A stretch of DNA of 6,132 nt from Gammaproteobacteria bacterium (GTDB taxonomy: Bacteria > Pseudomonadota > Gammaproteobacteria > Steroidobacterales > Rariloculaceae), in assembly GCA_004357505.1 (NCBI GenBank), contig SMWC01000120.1:1-6132 (forward strand). The letters run 5' to 3'. The notes under the pieces were generated by a model that was not told the DNA's origin, made no database searches, and saw nothing but the letters and a program-made list of their open reading frames with translations. Positions 1 through 5,488 of the stretch are shown here, in pieces. Both the position numbers and the translations under genes were made by a program. The stretch's first letter is position 1. Every line of letters starts with the position of its first letter.

Positions 1-453
1 TGCCCGGTCGCCGAGCTGCTTGCGGCTGGCGTTAATATCGCGTTAGGAACGGATGGCGCGGCCAGCAACAATCGGCTGGACCTTTGGGCTGAAATGAACA
101 CGGCGGCTCTGTTTGGTAAGCAAATTGCGCAGAACCCCGAAGCGATACCTGCATCGACCGCCTTGAAGATGGCGACGATTAACGGTGCGCGAGCCCTGGG
201 TCTAGCCGATGAGATCGGGTCGCTCGTTGCCGGTAAGTCGGCGGACATGATCTGCGTTGAGTTAACCGAAGCGGCCGTGCGGCCGGTTCTCAATCCATTA
301 TCCCAACTGGTTTACTGCGTCGGTCGCGAGCACGTTACCGATGTCTGGGTCGCCGGCGAGCATTTACTCGCGGGCGGTTCGCTCACACGCATGGAGTTGG
401 AGCCAATTCTCGATCGTGCAGATCAGTGGGGAGAACGGATTCTCGACTCATGA
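1..453 (+). CDS. mtaD: MtaD-type 5'-methylthioadenosine/S-adenosylhomocysteine deaminase, C-terminal part
   Basis: This is the C-terminal 150 residues of an amidohydrolase-superfamily deaminase; the N-terminal two thirds, with the HxH metal site, lie left of the window. Reading is open from base 1. The motif GTDGAASNN at fragment residues 16-24 is the family's signature, and D18 (bases 52-54) should be the Asp that closes the metal site. The segment near residues 55-80 (ATINGARALGL, then GSLVAGKSADM) is the typical return to the small beta domain of the TRZ/ATZ family. Known family members deaminate MTA or SAH to the inosine form. In Pseudomonas aeruginosa an MtaD-type deaminase lies beside ubiG, which favours this assignment over chlorohydrolase or guanine deaminase. 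The gene ends in TGA overlapping the ubiG ATG. The TRZ/ATZ family call is firm; the exact substrate is inferred from context and motif. Confidence 0.88.
   Translation, partial: CPVAELLAAGVNIALGTDGAASNNRLDLWAEMNTAALFGKQIAQNPEAIPASTALKMATINGARALGLADEIGSLVAGKSADMICVELTEAAVRPVLNPLSQLVYCVGREHVTDVWVAGEHLLAGGSLTRMELEPILDRADQWGERILDS
450..453 (+). promoter_or_regulatory. ATGA stop/start overlap joining mtaD and ubiG
   Basis: The four bases ATGA hold the ubiG start codon (450-452) and the mtaD stop codon (451-453). Such overlaps usually reflect termination-reinitiation coupling within an operon. No well-spaced Shine-Dalgarno precedes this ATG, which fits coupling. Confidence 0.85.
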
Positions 454-1154
454 CCCAGACCCCTCAAAACTCGGACCCTGCAGAAGTCGCCAAGTTTGAG
501 GCTCTTGCCGCGGAGTGGTGGAACCTGGATGGGCCGCTGCGGACCTTGCATGAAATTAACCCGCTGCGTCTGAGCTACATCGAGGAGCGCGTGACAATTA
601 AAGGTGCGCGTATTTTAGATGTCGGTTGTGGCGGCGGCCTTCTCAGCGAGGCGCTGGCTGCCCGGGACGCAGAAGTCGTGGGCATCGATCTCGCCGGGGC
701 CAGTCTCGAGGTCGCCCGGCGTCATGCGGCCGACAGCGAAACAGACGTCGAATATCGGCAGATCGAAGCCGCACGCCTGGCCGAAGAGCAACCAGGACAG
801 TTTGATATCGTCACCTGTCTTGAGTTGTTGGAGCATGTCCCGGATCCTGAAGCGCTGGTTGCGGCATGTTCGCTTGCGGTACGGCCCGGCGGTTCGGTAT
901 TTTTCTCGACGATCAACCGTAACTTGACGAGTTTCCTGCTGGCGATTATCGGTGCCGAGCACGTCCTGCGCATGGTTCCCCGCGGTACTCATGAGTATCT
1001 GAAGCTGGTGCGCCCAGCGGAGCTCGCCGGTTGGTGCCGCCGAGCAGATCTGGACTTGCGCGACATCACCGGGCTGCACTTCAATCCGCTTACCCGAAGC
1101 TATCGCTTAGGCGGTAATTCTGCCGTGAATTATTTTGCTTACACCGTCCGTTGA
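450..1154 (+). CDS. ubiG: Ubiquinone biosynthesis O-methyltransferase UbiG
   Basis: UbiG is a SAM-dependent class I methyltransferase that performs both O-methylations of ubiquinone biosynthesis, on the catechol-type intermediate and on 3-demethylubiquinol. The 234-residue product matches the Escherichia coli protein in length and block order. The N-terminal KFEALAAEWW (15-24) and INPLRL (36-41) are typical UbiG segments. SAM motif I, ILDVGCGGG, is at 55-63, the acidic end of strand 2 is D80, and LEHVPDP is at 127-133. RMVPRGTHEY (174-183) and the late TGLHFNPLT (207-215) are also characteristic. The ATG at 450 was chosen because it forms an ATGA overlap with the upstream stop and gives the usual N-terminus; an in-frame GTG at 426 would add eight residues. 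A purine-rich stretch at 428-434 is rather far for a Shine-Dalgarno, so coupling to mtaD translation is likely. UbiG produces SAH, a substrate type of the MtaD family, which gives the pairing metabolic sense. Confidence 0.97.
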   Translation: MTQTPQNSDPAEVAKFEALAAEWWNLDGPLRTLHEINPLRLSYIEERVTIKGARILDVGCGGGLLSEALAARDAEVVGIDLAGASLEVARRHAADSETDVEYRQIEAARLAEEQPGQFDIVTCLELLEHVPDPEALVAACSLAVRPGGSVFFSTINRNLTSFLLAIIGAEHVLRMVPRGTHEYLKLVRPAELAGWCRRADLDLRDITGLHFNPLTRSYRLGGNSAVNYFAYTVR

Positions 1155-1162
1155 TCGGTCGC

Positions 1163-1852
1163 ATGAAGATAAGCGCGGTATTGTTGGATCTAGATGGAAC
1201 GCTGGTGGATACCGCGCCGGATCTGGTGGCGGCACTCAATACATTGCTTGTCCGGCATCAACGGCCGTTGGCGCCTTTTGCCATTGCGCGCAACGAAGTA
1301 TCCAACGGTGCGCTAGGCTTGATCAGACTCGGTTTTGGCGCCGCTTATACGGCTGCTCATATCGAAGATCTGCGTCGGGAATTTCTCGAGATTTATGGCG
1401 GTCAGGTAGCAGTTAAATCTTGTGTTTTCAATGGAATAAGAGAGATACTTAATGATTTATCTGATTATGGGCTACTCTGGGGTATCGTGACCAATAAGCC
1501 TGGCGCGCTGACGACCCCATTGCTCGAGGCGCTGCGTCTACGCGACCCGCCCGCATGCGTTATCAGTGGTGACCGATTACCACAACGCAAACCCGATCCG
1601 GCACCATTACTGCTGGCGGCACGGGAGCTCGGCGTGCCTGCCGGTCGCTGTGTCTACGTGGGCGATGCGCAGCGTGACGTCGATGCAGGCCACGCTGCTG
1701 GAATGGGCACGATCGCGGTGACTTATGGCTACATTCGACCCCATCAAGACCCGTATAGTTGGGGGGCGGACTGTGTGATCAGGCGACCGAACGAGTTATT
1801 GGACGCCGTTAAGCAATTAGAGACCAAACCACAAGCCCATGTTGCCAGTTGA
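1163..1852 (+). CDS. mupP: HAD phosphatase, probable MupP (N-acetylmuramic acid 6-phosphate phosphatase); Gph-like
   Basis: A 229-residue haloacid-dehalogenase phosphatase. The motifs are all present: motif I DLDGT with nucleophile D9 and acid/base D11, motif II threonine T110 in GIVTNKP, motif III K143 in RKPDP, and motif IV GDAQRD with D168 and D172. A helical cap domain lies at about residues 16-80. The family includes phosphoglycolate phosphatase (Gph) and MupP, which dephosphorylates MurNAc-6-phosphate in the anabolic recycling route to UDP-MurNAc. The tail YGYIRPHQDPYSWGADCVI (188-206), LLWGIVTNKP (104-113) and the position directly after ubiG resemble pseudomonad MupP more than E. coli Gph. 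HAD phosphatase is certain; MupP is a likely, unproven choice. The start is taken as ATG 1163, 8 bases after the ubiG stop. An in-frame TTG at 1151 would overlap that stop; neither has a clear Shine-Dalgarno. An AT-rich patch lies at about 1411-1470. Confidence 0.8.
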   Translation: MKISAVLLDLDGTLVDTAPDLVAALNTLLVRHQRPLAPFAIARNEVSNGALGLIRLGFGAAYTAAHIEDLRREFLEIYGGQVAVKSCVFNGIREILNDLSDYGLLWGIVTNKPGALTTPLLEALRLRDPPACVISGDRLPQRKPDPAPLLLAARELGVPAGRCVYVGDAQRDVDAGHAAGMGTIAVTYGYIRPHQDPYSWGADCVIRRPNELLDAVKQLETKPQAHVAS

Positions 1853-3161
1853 GCCAACGTTCGTGTTCTACTTCATTGCCTGTGGTGTCGCGGGTTTGAT
1901 CGTTGGACTGTTGACTGGATTCGGCCTGAGCCGATCACAAGCCACGAGTCTACGGCACGAACTGGACCTCAGGGAAACCGAGATCAAGAACCGGGGGAGT
2001 CTGGACGCCGAGCGTGAACAGGCCTTGGCGCTTGCGACTGAGCGGCTCAGTGCCACGTTCGGCAAGCTCGCCAACGAGCAACTCCAAAGTCATTCGGAAA
2101 CATTTTTGAAACTTGCCCGGGAGAGCCTGGGCACGCACCACGAGCGTGCGAAAGCCGAGCTCGCTGCCCGGGAACAGGCGGTGGAACACCTCGTGAAACC
2201 TATCCGAGATGCGCTGAGCCGGACCGAAGAGCAGATTACCGCGCTGGAGAAGACGCGGCACGAAGCGCACGGGAGCATCACGACACAGCTGGAAGCCATG
2301 GCAGCAGGCCAAAAGACCCTCACTGCGGAAACTCGCAATCTCGTCAACGCGCTCCGGCGCCCCGAGGTGCGCGGCCAGTGGGGGGAGATCACGCTGCAGC
2401 GCGTCGTCGAGCTCGCTGGCATGGTGGAGCACTGCGACTTCGTCACTCAAAGCCACACGACCACGGAAGACGGTGCGATTCGGCCCGACATGATCATCAA
2501 TATGCCGGACCAACGGCAAGTGATCGTTGATGTGAAAACGCCGCTCGACGCCTATCTCGACGCGATGCAGACTGACGATGAAGCAGCCCAGGCGACGGCG
2601 TTGGAGCGCCACGCGGCCAATGTCGCGAAACGAGTCCGGGAGCTTGCCAGCAAGACGTACTGGGCACAGTTCGAACGCAGCCCGGAGTTCGTCATCCTGT
2701 TTATTCCGGGGGATCAGTTCCTGAGCGCAGCCCTCCAGCAGCGCCCCGATCTATTGGACGATGCCCTGCGCCAACACGTCATTCTCGCGACCCCGACGAG
2801 CTTGGTCGCCCTGCTGAAGGCGATCGCTTACGGTTGGCAGCAGACGACGCTGACCGAGAATGCCGCGGAAATTCGCGGTCTGGCGGTGCAACTCTACGAA
2901 CGGCTGAACACCTTCGCCGGCCATATCAGCACCATGGGCAAGGAACTCGCGAATAGCGTGAAGGCCTACAACCAGGCCGTCGGCTCCCTCGAACATCGCG
3001 TTCTTCCCAGCGTACGGCGTTTTACCGAACTCGGGGTGAACCCCAAGCAGCCCATCGCGCCGGTGAAACCGGTCGACGAGACGCCCCGCGAACTAGCGGC
3101 CGGGTCGGCCGACGGCGACGATTCCGTAACGCCTGGCGAGAAGCGCGAGCAGTCCGGTTGA
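1839..3161 (+). CDS. rmuC: RmuC family protein, membrane-anchored, PD-(D/E)XK nuclease-like
   Basis: A 440-residue RmuC homologue. Residues about 7-29 form one hydrophobic membrane segment, with no signal cleavage site apparent. Residues about 33-165 are charged and heptad-like, a probable coiled coil. The conserved RmuC domain spans about 165-395. It starts with LRRPEVRGQWGEITLQRV (172-189) and includes RPDMIINMP (216-224) followed by VIVDVKTPLDAYL (228-240). D217 and the D231/K233 pair look like a PD-(D/E)XK nuclease core. It continues with FVILFIPGDQFLSAAL (284-299) and ATPTSLVALLKAIAYGWQQ (317-335). The tail after 400 is proline-rich and acidic, probably disordered. In E. coli, RmuC was linked to limiting recombination at inverted repeats; its biochemical activity is unsettled. 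The ATG lies inside the end of mupP (14-base overlap) without a good Shine-Dalgarno, so coupled translation is probable. A GTG at 1863 would remove part of the membrane segment and is less likely. Confidence 0.95.
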   Translation: MLPVEPTFVFYFIACGVAGLIVGLLTGFGLSRSQATSLRHELDLRETEIKNRGSLDAEREQALALATERLSATFGKLANEQLQSHSETFLKLARESLGTHHERAKAELAAREQAVEHLVKPIRDALSRTEEQITALEKTRHEAHGSITTQLEAMAAGQKTLTAETRNLVNALRRPEVRGQWGEITLQRVVELAGMVEHCDFVTQSHTTTEDGAIRPDMIINMPDQRQVIVDVKTPLDAYLDAMQTDDEAAQATALERHAANVAKRVRELASKTYWAQFERSPEFVILFIPGDQFLSAALQQRPDLLDDALRQHVILATPTSLVALLKAIAYGWQQTTLTENAAEIRGLAVQLYERLNTFAGHISTMGKELANSVKAYNQAVGSLEHRVLPSVRRFTELGVNPKQPIAPVKPVDETPRELAAGSADGDDSVTPGEKREQSG

Positions 3162-3190
3162 GCGGCGCAGCAATCGCCGTCGCTGACCGG
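3154..3190 (+). other. Imperfect stem-loop spanning the rmuC stop and the rmuC-yciK gap
   Basis: CCGGTTG (3154-3160) can pair with TGACCGG (3184-3190, including G-T pairs), and GCGGCG (3162-3167) with CGCCGT (3175-3180), leaving a 7-base loop and a small asymmetric internal loop. No T-run follows, so it is not a rho-independent terminator. It ends just before the yciK ribosome binding site and could act as an mRNA stability or processing element. The pairing is visible in the sequence; any role is inferred. Confidence 0.35.
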
Positions 3191-3192
3191 TC

Positions 3193-3196
3193 AGGA
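3193..3196 (+). promoter_or_regulatory. Shine-Dalgarno AGGA for the yciK-like gene
   Basis: AGGA sits 8 bases before the ATG at 3205 and supports that start. It is the only clearly spaced ribosome binding site in the plus-strand block, consistent with yciK being the one gene there that does not abut or overlap its neighbour. Confidence 0.6.
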
Positions 3197-3204
3197 TTCT
3201 GGAC

Positions 3205-3969
3205 ATGAAGGATTGGGATCAGTACGAGCCTGCTCCCGATCTTCTTCAGAATCGAGTGATCTTGGTCACCGGTGCGACATCCGGCATCGGCCGAGCGGTC
3301 GCGCAGGATTTGGTCCGGCACGGGGCAACGGTCGTAGCGCACGGACGAGATGCTGCGGCGCTGGAGACGCTCTACGAAGAGCTCAAGGATCTCGGTCCGG
3401 AACCCGTCGTGGCGCAGTTAGACCTTGAACGCGCTCAGGGAGACGAATACCAGCGCTTGAGCGAGCAGATCGAGTCACGCTTCGAACGTCTCGACGGCCT
3501 CCTCCATAACGCCGGTGTTCTCGGCGATCTCAGCCCGATCGAACACTATGACATCGGGCTCTGGCAACGGGTCATTCACACCAACCTCAACGCCCCGTTC
3601 ATTCTCACGCGCTGCTTACTGCCACTCTTACGCCGCTCCGAGGATGCCTCTGTGCTGTTCACGACCAGCGGCGTCGGCAATGTGGGGCGTGCCTATTGGG
3701 GGGCCTACTGCGTATCGAAATTCGGAACGGAGGGATTGGCGCAGGTCCTGGCGGATGAGTGCGAGAACACCTCGATCCGTGTGAATTGTATCAACCCTGG
3801 CTCGACGAGAACTCGCATGCGCCGGCAGGCGTTCCCCGCCGAGGATCCGAGTTCGTTGCCCACACCAGAGAGCATCACGGGTCCGTATCTCTACCTGCTG
3901 GGCCCTGATAGCCGTGGTATCTCCGGCGAACGCATCGACTGCCGACCTGCGAGCCAGTCGACTCGATAA
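3205..3969 (+). CDS. yciK: YciK-like short-chain dehydrogenase/reductase
   Basis: A 254-residue classical SDR oxidoreductase with a Rossmann fold. The cofactor loop TGATSGIG is at 22-29, HNAG at 101-104 replaces the usual NNAG, and structural N127 is present. The catalytic residues S155, Y168 and K172 have standard spacing. The best family match is E. coli YciK: an N-terminal lead ending in DLLQNRVILVTGA, LDGLLHNAGVLGD (96-108), GRAYWGAYCVSKFGTEG (161-177), RVNCINPGSTRTRMR and the late AFPAEDP. R48 in HGRD hints at NADP preference, but this is not decisive. The physiological substrate of YciK proteins is unknown. The gene follows rmuC by 43 bases with its own AGGA site and is the last of the plus-strand run. 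Its TAA is two bases from the convergent rluB stop. In pseudomonads a YciK-like gene also lies close to mupP, supporting this name over a generic SDR. Confidence 0.92.
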   Translation: MKDWDQYEPAPDLLQNRVILVTGATSGIGRAVAQDLVRHGATVVAHGRDAAALETLYEELKDLGPEPVVAQLDLERAQGDEYQRLSEQIESRFERLDGLLHNAGVLGDLSPIEHYDIGLWQRVIHTNLNAPFILTRCLLPLLRRSEDASVLFTTSGVGNVGRAYWGAYCVSKFGTEGLAQVLADECENTSIRVNCINPGSTRTRMRRQAFPAEDPSSLPTPESITGPYLYLLGPDSRGISGERIDCRPASQSTR

Positions 3970-3971
3970 AC

Positions 3972-4712
3972 TCAGGGAGCCTCGAGACCGACCGCGTCAT
4001 AAAGTGCCCCAATTTCCTTCGCCGACAACGGTCGAGAGTCGCCTCGATGCAAATCACCGAGCGACACAGGTCCATATCGCACTCGAATAAGACGACTGAC
4101 AGGAATATTGAGCGTTTCGAATATTCGCCGAATTTCCCGATTGCGGCCTTCGTGCAGCGTGACCCGATACCAGATATTGCGCCCCGAGCCGCCATCCTTG
4201 CGGACCTGATCAAATTTCGCTACACCGTCGGTTAATTCTACGCCCCGTTTAATCCGCGCTAGCTGTTCGTCTGTCAGCTCTCCCATGAGCCGCACGGCAT
4301 ATTCTCGAGGGATCTCGTAGCTTGGGTGCATCAAGCGATAGGCTAACTCGCCGTCGGACGTCAGCAGCAACAATCCTAAGGTATTGATGTCCAACCGCCC
4401 CACGGAGATCCAACGCCCCTGTCGAGGCGGCTTGAGTTCCTGAAAGATCGTCCGCCGCCTTTCCGGATCACTGCGGCTCGTGATCTCGCCTGCAGGTTTG
4501 TAATAGATGCAGTAATATTTTTGTTGCCGCGCGCTGAGAACGACCCGAACGGGGCGCCCGTCCAGCAAAATCTTTTCCCCACCGGCCAATCGATCGCCTA
4601 GTTGAGCGGGCTGGCCATCGATCAGAAGGCGCCCCTGCTTGATCCAGCGTTCGATTTCTCGACGCGAGCCTACACCAGCGTTCGCCAGGACTTTCTGGAT
4701 TCGATCTGCCAC
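3972..4712 (-). CDS. rluB: 23S rRNA pseudouridine synthase RluB (RsuA/RluB/E/F family)
   Basis: RluB isomerises one uridine of 23S rRNA (2605 in E. coli numbering) to pseudouridine in the peptidyl-transferase region. The 246-residue product has an N-terminal S4 RNA-binding domain (about 1-60, IQKVLANAGVGSRREIE then LIDGQPAQLGD). The catalytic domain follows, with YYKPAGE (70-76), WISVGRLDINTLGLLLLT (101-118, catalytic D108), LMHPSYEIPREYAV (127-140), HEGRNREIRR (187-196) and RLIRVRYGP (207-215). Order and wording match E. coli RluB closely, and position downstream of scpAB is the usual RluB setting; RsuA, RluE and RluF are less likely. It ends at 246 and lacks the long basic tail of the E. 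coli protein. The start is GTG: an in-frame TAG lies upstream and no ATG or TTG falls between. Only a weak purine stretch (AGAAGA) precedes it. Confidence 0.93.
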   Translation of the reverse strand: MADRIQKVLANAGVGSRREIERWIKQGRLLIDGQPAQLGDRLAGGEKILLDGRPVRVVLSARQQKYYCIYYKPAGEITSRSDPERRRTIFQELKPPRQGRWISVGRLDINTLGLLLLTSDGELAYRLMHPSYEIPREYAVRLMGELTDEQLARIKRGVELTDGVAKFDQVRKDGGSGRNIWYRVTLHEGRNREIRRIFETLNIPVSRLIRVRYGPVSLGDLHRGDSRPLSAKEIGALYDAVGLEAP

Positions 4713-4756
4713 GCGGATGTCTTCTGGGACCGCGGGACCCGACTATCGGTCCGCGT
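4711..4756 (-). promoter_or_regulatory. Overlapping inverted repeats at the rluB start
   Basis: In the 59-base scpB-rluB gap, read on the minus strand, the segment at 4756-4747 (ACGCGGACCG) has two possible partners. CGGTCC (4732-4727) pairs with its GGACCG half to form a hairpin upstream of the start. TCCGCGT (4717-4711) pairs with its ACGCGGA half and would bury the first two bases of the GTG start at 4712-4710. The two pairings share bases and exclude each other. This resembles a translation on/off arrangement, but with 6-7 base stems it may be chance. No T-run is present, so it is not a terminator. Confidence 0.35.
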
Positions 4757-4771
4757 AAATGGCGATGCTCT

Positions 4772-5479
4772 TCAGCGCGGCTCTGGGCCGGAGATCGGCA
4801 CCACGGTCGCATCACCCGGTTCGACTTTTGTCGGTAGCTGGAGCGTCTCCAATTCTACGTGCGCTGCGACGGACGACTGCTCGATCTCCAGATCGTCAAC
4901 AAGATCTATCTGGCCGCTGGGTTCCAGAAACTCCAGTGCTACATCGAGATCGCCAAGATCCTTGATCTCCGACAACGATGGGAGGTCATCGAGTTTCTTC
5001 AGGCCGAAGTAGTCGAGAAACTCTCGGGTCGTGCCGAACATCGCCGGCTTACCCGGTACATCGCGATGGCCTACGACGCGGATCCATTCGCGTTCCAGCA
5101 AGCTACGAATGATGTTCGTCGTTACGGCGACACCACGGACGTCTTCGATATCACCGCGAGTGATCGGCTGACGATAGGCGATCAGCGCCAGTGTCTCGAG
5201 CAGCGCGCGACTGTAGCGCGGGGCGGGATCTTCCCAAAGCGGTGTTAGCGTGTCGATCATGGACTGCTTGATCTGGACTCGGTAGCCGCTAGCCACTTCC
5301 TTCAGCTCAATGCCGCGACCTTCGTAGTCGGCGGCGAGCATTTCCAGTACGCTCGTTAGACTTTGCTGATCCGGTCGGGAGCGTTTCGCGAACAGCTCAC
5401 CAAGCTTGTCAAGATTGAGCGGTCGTCCAGCGGCGAGCAGCGCGGCTTCTAGAACATGTTTGATCTGTGTGTCATCCAT
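4772..5479 (-). CDS. scpB: Segregation and condensation protein B (ScpB)
   Basis: ScpB is the winged-helix (kite) subunit of the bacterial SMC-ScpAB condensin; it binds as a dimer to the central region of ScpA and helps organise and segregate the chromosome. The 235-residue product has two winged-helix domains. The first is at about 1-80, with LEAALLAAGRPLNLDKLGELF (10-30). The second is at about 88-160, with the family hallmark LLETLALIAYRQPITRGDIEDVRGV (93-117), LLEREWIRVVGHRD (127-140) and the closing GKPAMFGTTREFLDYFGL (143-160). After about 185 comes an acidic, low-complexity tail of about 50 residues, probably disordered. The ATG at 5479 is 9 bases after the scpA stop and in the same frame. 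No Shine-Dalgarno is evident there, so translation is probably coupled to scpA. It is followed by rluB on the same strand. Confidence 0.96.
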   Translation of the reverse strand: MDDTQIKHVLEAALLAAGRPLNLDKLGELFAKRSRPDQQSLTSVLEMLAADYEGRGIELKEVASGYRVQIKQSMIDTLTPLWEDPAPRYSRALLETLALIAYRQPITRGDIEDVRGVAVTTNIIRSLLEREWIRVVGHRDVPGKPAMFGTTREFLDYFGLKKLDDLPSLSEIKDLGDLDVALEFLEPSGQIDLVDDLEIEQSSVAAHVELETLQLPTKVEPGDATVVPISGPEPR

Positions 5480-5488
5480 TGGAAGTGC

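Noticed and set aside
426..449. GTG at 426 as an alternative ubiG start
   Set aside because: It would add eight residues with no family similarity, and the ATG at 450 gives the usual operon overlap and N-terminus.
615..1079. A 154-codon minus-strand open frame opposite ubiG
   Set aside because: It overlaps the conserved UbiG methyltransferase core completely and shows no family features.
1201..1208. GCTGGTGG, identical to the E. coli Chi octamer, next to an operon carrying rmuC
   Set aside because: One copy in about 6 kb is compatible with chance; it encodes part of the conserved HAD motif I region, and Chi sequence varies among bacteria.
1950..2612. A 220-codon open frame on the minus strand opposite rmuC
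   Set aside because: It is antisense to a strongly conserved RmuC coding region; the translation is Arg/His/Leu-rich without recognisable domains, as expected for a shadow frame in GC-rich DNA.
3022..3342. Minus-strand open frame across the rmuC-yciK junction
   Set aside because: It lies opposite the RmuC tail and the YciK Rossmann motif, is Arg/Pro-rich and has no recognisable domain.
3950..3990. Short inverted repeats around the yciK end (CTCGA with TCGAG) as a terminator
   Set aside because: The stem is only five pairs with a long loop and there is no T-run on either strand.
4468..4815. Open frames overlapping the rluB 5' end and the scpB-rluB gap
   Set aside because: Their translations are Arg/Ser-rich shadows of RluB and ScpB; the RluB frame carries all family motifs.
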